The translations under genes and the position numbers were made by a program. Positions 9,453-19,275 of a DNA stretch of 64,000 nt are shown here, in pieces. The DNA is taken from positions 5,034,084 to 5,098,083 of the forward strand of contig NZ_CP012334.1 in assembly GCF_001704295.1 (NCBI RefSeq), in the 5' to 3' direction. The notes beneath the pieces are model-generated. The model was given only the letters and a program-made list of their open reading frames with translations, did not search any database and was not told the origin of the DNA. Positions within the stretch are counted from its first letter, which is position 1. Every line of letters begins with the position of its first letter. Source of the DNA: Bordetella sp. H567 (GTDB taxonomy: Bacteria; Pseudomonadota; Gammaproteobacteria; Burkholderiales; Burkholderiaceae_B).

Positions 9453-9543
9453 TTCCGCCCACGCAACCGAACACCAGGATCCAAGCCACCATGAACCCGG
9501 ACCGCCCCTCGCGCAGCCGGGCCCGATTGCCCCAAGGACAACC

Positions 9544-10440
9544 ATGAACGCCTCCAACGCCGAACGCATCAGCCTGGACTTGAATCACCCGGGCCGCAAC
9601 GCCATTCCCTATGTCGACGAGGACCGCAACAGCGACCGGCCGTTCACCCTGCACACCTACCGGCCCTACGGCTACACGCCCGACCGGCCCGTGGTCTTCG
9701 TGCAGCATGGCGTGCTGCGCAACGGCGACGACTATCGCGACTTCTGGATTCCCGCCGCCGACAAGCACAACCTGCTGATCGTCGCGCCCACCTTCTCCAA
9801 CGAGACCTGGCCCGGCACGGAAAGCTACAACAACGGCCGTGTGTTCACGCCCAGCGGCAACGTGCGCGCGGTGGCGGGCTGGACCTACGTGCTGGTCGAA
9901 CGGGTGTTCAACGACCTGCGCGCCGCCGGCGTCACCGAAGTCGAGCAGGCCCACCTGTTCGGCCATTCGGCGGGCGGCCAGTTCGTGCACCGGCTGATGA
10001 GCAGCCAGTCGCACGCGCCGTTCAAGGCCGTCACCATCGGCAATCCCGGCTGGTACACCCTGCCCACCTTCGATCATCCCTATCCCGAGGGCCTGGACGG
10101 CGTGGGCCTGACGCAAGACCATCTGGTGCGGCTGCTGGGCTATCCCATGACCATCCTGGCGGGCGACCAGGACATCGCGACCAGCGACCCCAACCTGCCG
10201 TCCGAACCGGCGGCCAAGCGCCAGGGCCCGCATCGCTACGCGCGCGCGCACAATTACTTCGAAGCCGGCAAGCGCGAAGCCACGCGGCTGGGCGTGCCGT
10301 TCAACTGGACGCTGCAGTCGGTGCCCGGCATCGGCCACGACGGCAAGGCCATGTCGGCTGTCTGCGCCAGCCTGTGGTTCGAAGGCCGTATGCCGGACGA
10401 CGCGGAAATGGCCAGGCTGGCCGGCAAGACGGTGGCTTGA
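9544..10440 (+). CDS. Alpha/beta hydrolase
   Basis: The 298-residue protein shows an alpha/beta-hydrolase order: 'VVFVQHGVLRNGDDY' (oxyanion region), nucleophile elbow 'LFGHSAGG' with Ser142, a late acid in 'ILAGDQDI', and the catalytic His in 'GIGHDGKAM'. No signal peptide is seen, so it should be cytosolic. It sits 91 bases after the transporter ATPase, with AAGGA before the ATG, and 39 bases before an M20 peptidase. This suggests it processes an imported ester or amide; substrate unknown. The closest general type is the PHB-depolymerase/esterase-like group. Confidence 0.82.
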   Translation: MNASNAERISLDLNHPGRNAIPYVDEDRNSDRPFTLHTYRPYGYTPDRPVVFVQHGVLRNGDDYRDFWIPAADKHNLLIVAPTFSNETWPGTESYNNGRVFTPSGNVRAVAGWTYVLVERVFNDLRAAGVTEVEQAHLFGHSAGGQFVHRLMSSQSHAPFKAVTIGNPGWYTLPTFDHPYPEGLDGVGLTQDHLVRLLGYPMTILAGDQDIATSDPNLPSEPAAKRQGPHRYARAHNYFEAGKREATRLGVPFNWTLQSVPGIGHDGKAMSAVCASLWFEGRMPDDAEMARLAGKTVA

Positions 10441-10479
10441 ACAGGCACCCGCACCCATCTCGAACAACAAGGAAACGCC

Positions 10480-11625
10480 ATGTCCGCTCAACCGTCTTCC
10501 ACGCTTCCCACCTCGGCCGAGATCGCCGCGGGCCTGCGCCCCTGGATCGAATGCGAATCACCGACCCATGCGCCCGCCGGCGTCGCGGCCATGGCCGGGC
10601 TGGTCCAGGCCGAGGCGCGGGCCGCCGGCCTGCGCACGGAACTGAAGCCGCTGGGCGATACGACGGGCCCGCTGCTGGTGGTCACGAATCGGGCGCCGGA
10701 CGATACACGCCCAGGCATCCTGATCCTGGCGCACATGGATACGGTGCACCCCATCGGCACGTTGCGGGAAACGCCTTATCGCATCGAAGGCGACAAGCTG
10801 TACGGCCCGGGCTGCTACGACATGAAGGCCGGCATCTACATGGCCTTGCTCGCGATGCGCCGGCTGGCGACGCCAGGCTCCACCCGCCTGCCGATCGACA
10901 TGGTGCTGGTGCCGGACGAAGAAACCGGCAGCCATGCGTCTCGCTCCTTTATCGAAGCCTATGCGCGCAATGCGCGCTACGGCCTGGTCTGCGAACCGGC
11001 GCGTGCCAACGGCGGAAAATGCGTGACCGCCCGCAAGGGCACCGGCATGCTGCGCCTGAGCGTGAAGGGACACGCGGCCCACGCCGGCGTCTCCCATGAA
11101 AAAGGCCGCAGCGCGATCCGCGAGATGGCGCACCAGATACTGGCGCTGGAAGGCATCACGGATTATGCGCGCGGGGTCACCGTCAGCGTCGGGACCATCG
11201 AAGGCGGTACGGCCACCAACACCGTTCCGGCGCTATGCCGTTGCGTGGTGGATTTCCGCGTGCCCGACATGCCCGCGGCCGAAGATACGCTCCAGCGCAT
11301 GCGCGGCCTGCAACCCGTCGGCCAGGACGTCAGCCTGGACATCGACGTCGAGCTGAACCGCCCGCCCATGGTCAAGACAGAGGCCACGACCCAGCTGCTG
11401 GGCAAGGCCCGCCTGTTCGCCACCGCCGCCGGCTTCACGCTGGACGACGCGCCCATGACGGGCGGCGGCAGCGACGCCAACTTCACCTCCGCGATGGGCG
11501 TACCCACCCTGGACGGCCTGGGCGCGGACGGCGACGGCGCGCACACCCTGCACGAACACATCCTGGTCAGCACGCTGGCGGCGCGGGCGAAATTCTGGCA
11601 TCTGCTGCTGAAGGACCTGGAATAG
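10480..11625 (+). CDS. M20 family metallopeptidase (glutamate carboxypeptidase-like)
   Basis: The 381-residue M20 enzyme has the metal motifs 'LAHMDTVHPIG' (His, Asp), 'GPGCYDMKAG' (bridging Asp), 'VPDEETGS' (Glu pair) and 'VCEPAR'. A dimerisation domain with 'GHAAHAGVSHEKGRSA' and a final 'MTGGGSDANF'/'HTLHEHI' complete it. This layout is closest to CPG2-type carboxypeptidases that release C-terminal glutamate or similar residues. No signal peptide is seen. Its position behind a peptide-type importer and an AstE-like hydrolase supports intracellular breakdown of an imported acyl-amino acid or peptide. Confidence 0.9.
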   Translation: MSAQPSSTLPTSAEIAAGLRPWIECESPTHAPAGVAAMAGLVQAEARAAGLRTELKPLGDTTGPLLVVTNRAPDDTRPGILILAHMDTVHPIGTLRETPYRIEGDKLYGPGCYDMKAGIYMALLAMRRLATPGSTRLPIDMVLVPDEETGSHASRSFIEAYARNARYGLVCEPARANGGKCVTARKGTGMLRLSVKGHAAHAGVSHEKGRSAIREMAHQILALEGITDYARGVTVSVGTIEGGTATNTVPALCRCVVDFRVPDMPAAEDTLQRMRGLQPVGQDVSLDIDVELNRPPMVKTEATTQLLGKARLFATAAGFTLDDAPMTGGGSDANFTSAMGVPTLDGLGADGDGAHTLHEHILVSTLAARAKFWHLLLKDLE

Positions 11626-11869
11626 CAGGGCCAGGCCAGGAAGCCCATTAGTTTCCCTAATGCGGACATGAAATATCGTCGCTGTAAAAACCAGCGGCGC
11701 GTCGCTACTATTTTGAGATTACATAGGGGCGAGCGCGGTATCCGGCCACGATAGCCGGCGGCCGCTCGATGAGAATTGCAGATAGCAGGCGGCCTGCGTG
11801 GGCCGCCCGCCAGGCGCGCCGTGGTGCTCCCCCCACAAGAGTTTTTCTCAACGATGGTAGGAGACAACC

Positions 11870-12175
11870 ATGCTATTTCTGGTCATCAGCACGCCGCGCC
11901 CCGAGCGCCCCACCACCCTGATCGATTCGCGCAGCCGCTACTGGGACTGGATGCGTCCGCTGCTGAACTCCGGCCTGGCGCGATCCGTGCACGCGCGCGT
12001 CGGGCGCGGTGCCGTCGCGCTGTTCGATGTCGATTCCAACACCACGCTGCACCGCCTGATGAACGAATGGTCGGACATCATTCCGGCGCATTTCGAGGTG
12101 TACCCGCTGCTGGATGAAGATACGGCCAAGGCCTACCTCGCGACCCAAACGCCAAGCACCGGGGATGCGCGATGA
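11870..12175 (+). CDS. Small protein of unknown function, possible ferredoxin-like fold
   Basis: The 101-residue cytosolic protein begins 'MLFLVISTPRPERPTTLI' and ends in 'FEVYPLLDEDTAKAYLA'. The strand-helix-strand rhythm resembles small muconolactone-isomerase-like or dimeric alpha-beta barrel proteins, but I see no diagnostic motif and do not assign a function. A GGTAGGAG lies just upstream of the ATG. Its TGA overlaps an ATG at 12172, hinting at coupling to the following Bug receptor gene. A 244-base gap separates it from the M20 peptidase, so it may start its own transcript. Confidence 0.7.
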   Translation: MLFLVISTPRPERPTTLIDSRSRYWDWMRPLLNSGLARSVHARVGRGAVALFDVDSNTTLHRLMNEWSDIIPAHFEVYPLLDEDTAKAYLATQTPSTGDAR

Positions 12176-12213
12176 TGCCGGCCCGCCTGTCCTGTCTGGA
12201 GGGGCGCGGTGTT

Positions 12214-13278
12214 ATGCAACGAGCCGCCGGTCCGCAGGAAGTCGACGGCCTGAAGGGAAGCGGCACCAAGGGAAACGCCCCCAAGGAAAGCGTCTTGAAG
12301 GAAGGCGTGCTGAAGGCCGCCGCGCGCACCCTTCTGGCCGCGGCCCTGGCGCTGTGCGCGGTGGGCGGTGCGCGCGCCGAAACCTTTCCCGACAAGCCCG
12401 TGCGCATGATCGTGGCCTTTCCGGCCGGCGGCGGCACCGACATCGTCGCCCGCCTGATCGCCGAACGGCTCACCGCGTTGTGGCACCAGCAGGTGATCGT
12501 CGATAACCGTGGCGGCGCGGGCGGCGTGATCGGCACCGAGGCGGCGGCGCGCTCGGCACCGGACGGCTACACCATCCTGATGGCGACGCTGGGCAATCTG
12601 TCGATCAATCCCCACCTGTACAAGATGAGCATCGATCCCACCAAGGATCTGGCGCCGATCTCCAACGTGGTGGATGTGAACTTCGTGCTGGTCGTGAACC
12701 CCAAGGTGCCCGCCCGGAACGTCAAGGAGCTGATCGAGCTGGCCAGGAAGCAGCCGGGGCAGATCAACTTCTCGTCGTCCGGCGTGGGCGGCGCGCCGCA
12801 CCTGGCGGGTGAGCTTTTCAACCAGATGGCGGGGGTCAAGCTGGCGCACATTCCTTACAAGGGAAGCGCGCCCAGCTTCACGGACCTGATCGGCGGCCAG
12901 GTATCGGTCACCTTCGACAGCCTGGTGCAGGCGCTGCCCTATATCCAGGCCGGCAAGCTGCGGGCGCTGGCGGTACTGGGCGATAAACGGTCCGACCTGT
13001 TGCCCGATGTGCCGACGCTGTCCGAAGCCGGGCTGCGCGGCTACAACTTCTCCAACTGGTTCGGCCTGGTCGCGCCCGCGGACGTGCCCGCCGACCGCAT
13101 CCGCAAACTGAACGCCGACGTGCGCAAGGTGCTGGACGAGCCTGCCGTCAAGGATCAATTGGCGAAGATGGGCGCGGTGCCCGCCGGCAATACGCCGGAG
13201 GCGTTCGGCACGCAGATCCGCGACGATAGCGCGAAGTGGGCGCGCGTCATCAAGGAACAGAATATCCGCGCGCAGTAA
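12214..13278 (+). CDS. Bug/TctC family tripartite tricarboxylate transporter receptor
   Basis: Mature Bug features are clear: 'FPDKPVRMIVAFPAGGGTDIVAR' just after the signal peptide (in two parts here), then 'GVIGTEAAARSAPDGYTIL', 'HIPYKGSAPSFTDLIGGQV' and 'DVPTLSEAGLRGY'. These periplasmic proteins bind small carboxylates or related solutes. ATG at 12214 is favoured by GGAGGGG nine bases upstream; ATG 12172 is an alternative. The signal peptide is odd: residues 12-36 are five Lys-containing pentapeptide repeats ahead of a normal hydrophobic core ('LLAAALALCAVGGARA'). A GTG at 12307 would give an ordinary signal peptide. No TctA/TctB membrane genes are adjacent. Confidence 0.88.
   Translation: MQRAAGPQEVDGLKGSGTKGNAPKESVLKEGVLKAAARTLLAAALALCAVGGARAETFPDKPVRMIVAFPAGGGTDIVARLIAERLTALWHQQVIVDNRGGAGGVIGTEAAARSAPDGYTILMATLGNLSINPHLYKMSIDPTKDLAPISNVVDVNFVLVVNPKVPARNVKELIELARKQPGQINFSSSGVGGAPHLAGELFNQMAGVKLAHIPYKGSAPSFTDLIGGQVSVTFDSLVQALPYIQAGKLRALAVLGDKRSDLLPDVPTLSEAGLRGYNFSNWFGLVAPADVPADRIRKLNADVRKVLDEPAVKDQLAKMGAVPAGNTPEAFGTQIRDDSAKWARVIKEQNIRAQ
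12247..12321 (+). repeat. Degenerate 15-bp tandem repeat, five units
   Basis: Five consecutive 15-base units encode GLKGS, GTKGN, APKES, VLKEG and VLKAA, with an AAG lysine codon at the same place in each (12253, 12268, 12283, 12298, 12313). It lies inside the N-terminal region of the Bug receptor and may be a recent slippage expansion of the n-region or untranslated leader. Confidence 0.65.
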
Positions 13279-13327
13279 GGGGAACAGGGCGCGGATTCAA
13301 CCACATTCCATCACCGGAGATTTTTTC

Positions 13328-14200
13328 ATGACCACCGCTCCCGCCAAGCCGCCGGCAGGCGCCTGTGATTGCCACGTGCACGTGTTCGGGCCCGCGTCCG
13401 ACTACCCCTTCGATCCGGCGCGCACCTATACCCCCGGCGATGCGCCTTTGGAAGCGCTGGTCGCGCTGCATCGCGACCTGGGCATCGAACGCACGGTCAT
13501 CGTCCAGCCCAGCCCCTACGGCGCCGACAATCGCTGCACGCTGGATGCGCTCGCGCGCCTGGACGGCAGGGGCCGCGGCGTGGCGGTCATCGACGCGTCC
13601 ACATCGCAAGAGGCGCTGGCCGACATGCATCGTGCCGGCGTGCGTGGCGTGCGCGTCAACCTGGAAACCGCTGGCCAGCATGACCCCGGCGTCGCGCGCC
13701 GGCAGCTGCTGCGCACCGCCGAACGCGTCGCGCCGCTGGGCTGGCACGTGCAGACCTACACGAACCTGCCGACGATCGCGGCGCTGGACGGCGTATGGAA
13801 CGACATGGCCACTCCGCTGGTGATCGACCACTTCGGCCGCGCCCAGGCCGCGCAGGGCATTTCGCAGCCCGGCTTCGAAACCCTGCTGACAGCGCTGGCG
13901 TCCGGCCGCGTCTACGTCAAGGTATCGGCCCCTTACCGCATCTCCACCGCGCCCGACCATGCCGATGCGGCCGCCATCGCGGGCGCGCTCATCGACGCGA
14001 ATCCGGACCGCGTCCTGTGGGGCAGCGACTGGCCGCATCCGGGCACGGCGGCCGGCGTGCCCTTGAAGGTCGACGGCATCACACCGTTCAAGGACGTGGA
14101 CAACCGCCGCGCGCTGGCCCGGGCCATGGCGTGGGCCGGCACGCCGGAACGCGTGCGCAAGCTGCTGGTGGACAATCCGGCGCGGCTCTACGACTTCTGA
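13328..14200 (+). CDS. Amidohydrolase (2-pyrone-4,6-dicarboxylate lactonase-like)
   Basis: The 290-residue TIM-barrel hydrolase has the metal motif 'CDCHVHVFGP' near residue 15 and 'VIDHFGR' in mid-barrel. The late Asp is in 'VLWGSDWPHPG', and a closing 'RKLLVDNPARLY' completes the pattern, as in LigI-type amidohydrolases. Members hydrolyse lactones of aromatic breakdown or related dicarboxylate compounds. It follows the Bug receptor by 49 bases, so the receptor may deliver its substrate or precursor. The exact substrate is not visible. Confidence 0.85.
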   Translation: MTTAPAKPPAGACDCHVHVFGPASDYPFDPARTYTPGDAPLEALVALHRDLGIERTVIVQPSPYGADNRCTLDALARLDGRGRGVAVIDASTSQEALADMHRAGVRGVRVNLETAGQHDPGVARRQLLRTAERVAPLGWHVQTYTNLPTIAALDGVWNDMATPLVIDHFGRAQAAQGISQPGFETLLTALASGRVYVKVSAPYRISTAPDHADAAAIAGALIDANPDRVLWGSDWPHPGTAAGVPLKVDGITPFKDVDNRRALARAMAWAGTPERVRKLLVDNPARLYDF

Positions 14201-14220
14201 CGCCATAACCGCGAAGGCGG

Positions 14221-14285
14221 GCCGCCGCCAGCGTCGCGCGCCTGGGCGCGCGGCAGCCATGGCGCATCCTGCGCGTGGCGGCGGC
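14221..14285. terminator. Long GC-rich inverted repeat between convergent genes
   Basis: GCCGCCGCCA at 14221-14230 pairs with TGGCGGCGGC at 14276-14285, and an inner CGCGCG/CGCGCG pair (14236-14252) can also fold. It lies between the convergent amidohydrolase and carboxylesterase genes, where a transcription end is expected. There is no T-tract, so it is not a standard intrinsic terminator. Confidence 0.4.
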
Positions 14286-14296
14286 GGCCGCCGCGA

Positions 14297-15808
14297 TCAG
14301 ATAGCGGGCCAGGGCAAGCGATAGGACAAGCCGGCCAGGTCGTTCACCGTCCCGATGACCGTATCGAATCGCATCGTCGCGCGCCGTGCCAGGTCATACG
14401 GCGCCCAACGCGGCAGCCCGCCATGATTCGGATCGCCGCCGCGCGCGAAGGCGATCCACGCATGATGCATCGCGTTGGCGAGACCCTGGAATTCCGTTTC
14501 GTCCGCGCCCTTCAGCATCGGCGAATCGCGCCAATTGTCGCGATTGTTGAACACGAAGGGAATTTCCAGGCAATGACAGGACTTGAATCCCGGCGCCGGC
14601 GATTGCCAATCGAACTGATAGACGTAGGCCGGCCGGCCCGCCTTGGCCTGGCCTTCCGCCAGCCGCAGGCTGCCCATGCGGAAGACCTGGTCGGTCGTCA
14701 GGTCGCCCAGCATCGCGGCTGGACTCGGCACCGCGCGCATGCGGCGGAACTCGTCGTAGTAGTCGCTGTACCCGGCACCGCAGATGCGCTCGAAAACCTG
14801 CGTGGCGGCGGCCTCGTCGGCGTTAAGCACCGCCTGGTCCACGCAATGGAAAGCCGCCATTTCCTCGCGCGTCGTGCCGACCATGACGTCCACGTGGGCG
14901 CCGGCGCCGGCCTGCAGGCGTTCGATGATATTGGCCTCGATGACGCGGCCGTCGCGCACCGGCGAAAACGGCAAGGAGAGCACGGCAAAGCCCTGCAGGC
15001 TGCGCGCCAGTTCGCCCTGCGCGGATAGCAGCTTCGCCACGGGTACCTGCTTCAGCGCGGTTTCGTCGCCCGGCTCGACACCGACGAAATGCGCGTAGCG
15101 CGCCCCCAACTCGGCGGCTTCCGCGGCGCCGCGCGAAGGACGCCCCATGCCGGGGCTTTGCAGGATGGCGCGATGAAAGAGCCCTTGCGCCTGCGGCATG
15201 GTCATCATGGCCGCGATGGAGCCGCCGCCAGCGGACTGTCCCACCACGGTCACGTTGTCCGGGTCGCCGCCGAAGGCGGCGATGTTTTCGCGCACCCAGC
15301 GCAGGGCCTGCATCTGGTCCAGCAGACCCATATTGCCCTCGCTGATGCCGGGCAGATACAGGAAGCCCAGCGCGCCCAGGCGGTAATTCACCGACACGAA
15401 AACCACGTCGCCGTTGGCCGCGAAACGGTCACCTGCATACCAGGGCAGCGAACCGGCGCCGCTGGAATAGGCGCCGCCATGCAGCCAGACCATGACGGGC
15501 CGCGCGCTGGCGTCGGCCTTGGGCGTCCACAGGGTGAGTGTCAGGCAATCCTCGCCTTGTGGCCGATCGAAGTCGCCCATGATGTGCGCCAGGCGCGATC
15601 GGCCTTGCGGGGCGATGGGGCCGTCGGCCAGCGCATCGCGCACGCCGCTCCAGCCGGCATGATCGCGCGGCGGCTCGAAGCGCAGCTCGCCCACCGGGGG
15701 CGCGGCGTACGGAATGCCGCGGAACACGGCTACGCCGTTTTCCACACGGCCGCGCAGCGTGCCCGCGCGGGTGGCGACTTCCGGCATGGAGTGGCTTGCA
15801 TGGTTCAT
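14297..15808 (-). CDS. Type-B carboxylesterase/lipase family protein
   Basis: The 503-residue protein matches type-B carboxylesterases. It has 'EDCLTLTLW' at 86-94, the oxyanion 'WLHGGAYSSGAGS' at about 109-120, nucleophile elbow 'VVGQSAGGGS' with Ser192, and the catalytic His in 'CHCLEIPFVFNN'. No signal peptide is present, so it probably acts in the cytosol. It is the last gene behind a NitT/TauT-type ABC importer on the same strand (99-base gap), suggesting hydrolysis of an imported ester. Confidence 0.9.
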   Translation of the reverse strand: MNHASHSMPEVATRAGTLRGRVENGVAVFRGIPYAAPPVGELRFEPPRDHAGWSGVRDALADGPIAPQGRSRLAHIMGDFDRPQGEDCLTLTLWTPKADASARPVMVWLHGGAYSSGAGSLPWYAGDRFAANGDVVFVSVNYRLGALGFLYLPGISEGNMGLLDQMQALRWVRENIAAFGGDPDNVTVVGQSAGGGSIAAMMTMPQAQGLFHRAILQSPGMGRPSRGAAEAAELGARYAHFVGVEPGDETALKQVPVAKLLSAQGELARSLQGFAVLSLPFSPVRDGRVIEANIIERLQAGAGAHVDVMVGTTREEMAAFHCVDQAVLNADEAAATQVFERICGAGYSDYYDEFRRMRAVPSPAAMLGDLTTDQVFRMGSLRLAEGQAKAGRPAYVYQFDWQSPAPGFKSCHCLEIPFVFNNRDNWRDSPMLKGADETEFQGLANAMHHAWIAFARGGDPNHGGLPRWAPYDLARRATMRFDTVIGTVNDLAGLSYRLPWPAI

Positions 15809-15907
15809 CAGGGTCTCCCGACCCGGAGGCCGGACGGCATCCGGAACATGGGTTCCGGCGACGGACGGCAGCGGGTCAACACGATCATGGCTATGGATGG
15901 CCGCGCC

Positions 15908-16690
15908 TCATCGCGCGGCAAAGCGGCGTTCCAGCGGCACGATCACCAGCCGTTCCCCCGCGACGAAAAGCAGCACGATGGCGAAACAGGTCGCCAGAAA
16001 AGTCACGCTGTCGGCCGTGGTCTGCGCCCGCAGCATCAGGTAACCCAGCCCGCTGGGCGCGCCCACCAGCTCCGACACCAGCGCGATCTTCCAGCCGATG
16101 CCGTAGGCGATGCGAATGGCCGACAGCAGGTACGGCACCAGCAGCGGCAAGGTAATCCGCCACCACACCCTCGCGGCGCGGCGGGTGAAGCTGCGTCCCA
16201 TCTCCAGCAGCTCCCGGTCTATCGCCCGCAGGCCTTCGCTCACGTTGACCAGGCAAAAGGGGATCAGGATGGCCACTTCGACGAAGATGACGCTGAAATC
16301 GCCCGCGTCGAACCAGATGGCCGCCAGGATCGCCCAGCCGATGGAAGGAAAGGAATTCAGCACCGGCTTGATTCGTTCCTGCACGATGGCCGCGCAGGCC
16401 GGCACGCCGTGGGACAGGAAGGCAAGCGCGCTGCCGATCAGGCTTGCCAGCAACACGGAAACGACCACGCGCAGCGTCGAGATCGCGGTATGCCCCAGGA
16501 AAGCCGGATCGATGAACAGGTCCAGCAGCCGCCGGCCCACCGCCAACGGCCCGGGCAGCACGAATGCCGGCAGGCCGCGCGCCGTCAGCCACCAGCCGGC
16601 CAGCAAGGCCACGATCAGGCCCTCCCCCAGCAGGCGGGCCTTCCAGTCGGGCGCGTCGGCGCCACGCGTCGATACGGAACTATTGCGCAT
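15908..16690 (-). CDS. ABC transporter permease (NitT/TauT/SsuC type)
   Basis: The 260-residue inner-membrane permease has about six helices and an EAA loop around 'IDRELLEMGRSFTRRAAR'. 'LVGAPSGLGYLML' near the C-terminus resembles the SsuC/TauC 'GLG' region. Its start overlaps the end of the upstream permease gene by 11 bases, consistent with an operon encoding both halves of the channel. Confidence 0.9.
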   Translation of the reverse strand: MRNSSVSTRGADAPDWKARLLGEGLIVALLAGWWLTARGLPAFVLPGPLAVGRRLLDLFIDPAFLGHTAISTLRVVVSVLLASLIGSALAFLSHGVPACAAIVQERIKPVLNSFPSIGWAILAAIWFDAGDFSVIFVEVAILIPFCLVNVSEGLRAIDRELLEMGRSFTRRAARVWWRITLPLLVPYLLSAIRIAYGIGWKIALVSELVGAPSGLGYLMLRAQTTADSVTFLATCFAIVLLFVAGERLVIVPLERRFAAR

Positions 16691-17471
16691 ACTGTCGGGA
16701 CAAGCGGTTTTGCAGGGGCGCGAATACCAGCCGGTCGGTGCCGTAGACGAACAGCACGATCAGCACGATGGCGACGAAGATGGTGGTCGTGTCGAAATCC
16801 TGCCGCGCCATGTTGATCACATAGCCCAGGCCGGAATTGCCGCCGAACAGCTCGGCGGTCAAGGTCACTTTCCAGGCCACGCCGAACATGATGCGCAGCG
16901 TGGCGAAGACAAAGGGGTAGAGCAGCGGCACGACCACATGGCGGAACTGGCGCCAGCGGGCACGGCTGTAGCTGCGCGACATCTCCAGCAGCTCGCCGTC
17001 CATATTGTTCAGGCCGGCCCACAGGTTCACCAGCGCGAACGGCGTCAGCACGGCGCTGATGGCGAAGACCACCGCGCCGGAATTGATGCCGAACCACATC
17101 ACCGCCAGCAGCGTCCAGCCCACGCCCGGAAAGGCGTTCAGCAAAGGCGCGAGCCGATGCTGGATGGCGAAGCGCCAGATCGGAAAGTAATACGGCAGCA
17201 GCGCCAGCAGCGCGCCGATGACGAAGGACAGCGCGATCGCGCCCAGCACGTGGCCGATGGACACCGCCAGATGCCACAGCTGGTGCGGGTTGGCCAGGAA
17301 GCGGGACAGGCCCAGCGCGACTTCGCCCGGACCCGGCAGCAGGAAGGACGGTAGCAGCCACGATGCGCCTTCCCAGGCCGCCAGGAAAGCCAGCGTGAAC
17401 AGGTGCGGGGCCCAGCGCCGCCGCGGCCCGCATGCCGGCGCCGGACCGCGCGCGCTGATCGTGGACGACAT
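16680..17471 (-). CDS. ABC transporter permease (NitT/TauT/SsuC type)
   Basis: The 263-residue permease is paralogous to its neighbour. It has 'LFTLAFLAAWEGASWLLPSF' in the first helix region, an EAA loop 'MDGELLEMSRSYSRARWRQF', and 'LFGGNSGLGYVINMARQ' near the end. Two distinct permeases rather than one duplicated SsuC imply a heterodimeric channel, less common in this family. It begins ten bases after the binding-protein gene ends. Confidence 0.9.
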   Translation of the reverse strand: MSSTISARGPAPACGPRRRWAPHLFTLAFLAAWEGASWLLPSFLLPGPGEVALGLSRFLANPHQLWHLAVSIGHVLGAIALSFVIGALLALLPYYFPIWRFAIQHRLAPLLNAFPGVGWTLLAVMWFGINSGAVVFAISAVLTPFALVNLWAGLNNMDGELLEMSRSYSRARWRQFRHVVVPLLYPFVFATLRIMFGVAWKVTLTAELFGGNSGLGYVINMARQDFDTTTIFVAIVLIVLFVYGTDRLVFAPLQNRLSRQYAQ

Positions 17472-17481
17472 GTGGCCCGCC

Positions 17482-18474
17482 TCAGGCGCGCGGCGCCTTG
17501 TCCCAGACCAGGGTGCGGATGTCCGGATAGGACTTCAGCACGCCCAGGTCCCGGGCCTGCTCGTAGAACAGCGTAATGGCCTTGGCGTGTTCCTCGCTGA
17601 AGTAGCCCGGCACCTCGGAGTTCTTGGTGAACCACCATTCGAAGAAATCCGGCTCCAGGCCGCTTTCCTTGCCCACCGCGCCAAAGACCTCGGCCTTGTT
17701 GGCCATGGCGTATTTCAAGGACTCACGGAACACACGGCAGAATTCGACATAGGCCTCCGGCTGCTTGGACAGGCGTTCCGGATAGCCGATATTGACGGCG
17801 CTGACGAAGCGCGTCTTGAATATCTCGTTGTTGTCGCGCGCCGTTTCGGCGATCAGGCGAAAATCCCCGGACTTCAGCGCACGGTAGGCCTGGCTGTGTA
17901 TCAGCGTGGCGGCGTCCAGCTTGCCCGACGCCAGCGCACCGGGCAGGTTGGGCGCCTGGATCTCCACCTGGCTGACATCCCCGCCTTCCAGCGCCATGTT
18001 CAGGCCGTATTTTTTCGTCAGCGCGATACGGATCTGCGTATAACCGGTGGAACGCAGCCCATAGGATCCCAGCGTCTTGCCCTTGAGGTCCTGCGGCGTC
18101 TTCAGCGCGCTATCGCGCGGCACCCATACGCCCGCCCCTTCACCGGCCGGCGCGGCGCGCAGCGACGTGGCCAGGATGTTCACCGACAACCCGCGCTGCA
18201 CGGCGGCCGGCAGGCTGACCACGGCCGCCATGATGACGTCGTACTGCTTGGCCGAGGTTGCCTGTATCAATTGCGGAATCGCCAGCGCGCGCGCCTGGAC
18301 ATCGATCGTGGAAGACGGCACCTTGCCGTTGCGCATGGCCCAGGTGACCACGTCATAGGCAGGGTCCAGCAGATACGCGTAGGTAATGGTGGGGCGCTGC
18401 TGCGCCAGGACAGGTGCCGCGATCCCATAGAGGGCGGGCAGCGCGGCCAGTTTCAGAACACTGCGACGATGCAT
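17482..18474 (-). CDS. ABC transporter substrate-binding protein (NitT/TauT/SsuA-like)
   Basis: The 330-residue exported protein starts 'MHRRSVLKLAALPALYG', a basic-hydrophobic signal ending near 'PVLAQQ'. A periplasmic-binding fold follows ('ITYAYLLDPAYDVVTWAM', 'DLKGKTLGSYGLRSTGY', 'ALASGKLDAATLIHSQ'). The nitrate/taurine/sulfonate family binds small anions or heterocycles; the ligand cannot be told. It lies between the ATPase and permease genes and is the specificity component of the importer. Confidence 0.88.
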   Translation of the reverse strand: MHRRSVLKLAALPALYGIAAPVLAQQRPTITYAYLLDPAYDVVTWAMRNGKVPSSTIDVQARALAIPQLIQATSAKQYDVIMAAVVSLPAAVQRGLSVNILATSLRAAPAGEGAGVWVPRDSALKTPQDLKGKTLGSYGLRSTGYTQIRIALTKKYGLNMALEGGDVSQVEIQAPNLPGALASGKLDAATLIHSQAYRALKSGDFRLIAETARDNNEIFKTRFVSAVNIGYPERLSKQPEAYVEFCRVFRESLKYAMANKAEVFGAVGKESGLEPDFFEWWFTKNSEVPGYFSEEHAKAITLFYEQARDLGVLKSYPDIRTLVWDKAPRA

Positions 18475-18483
18475 GGGAAACTC

Positions 18484-19275
<792 letters not shown>

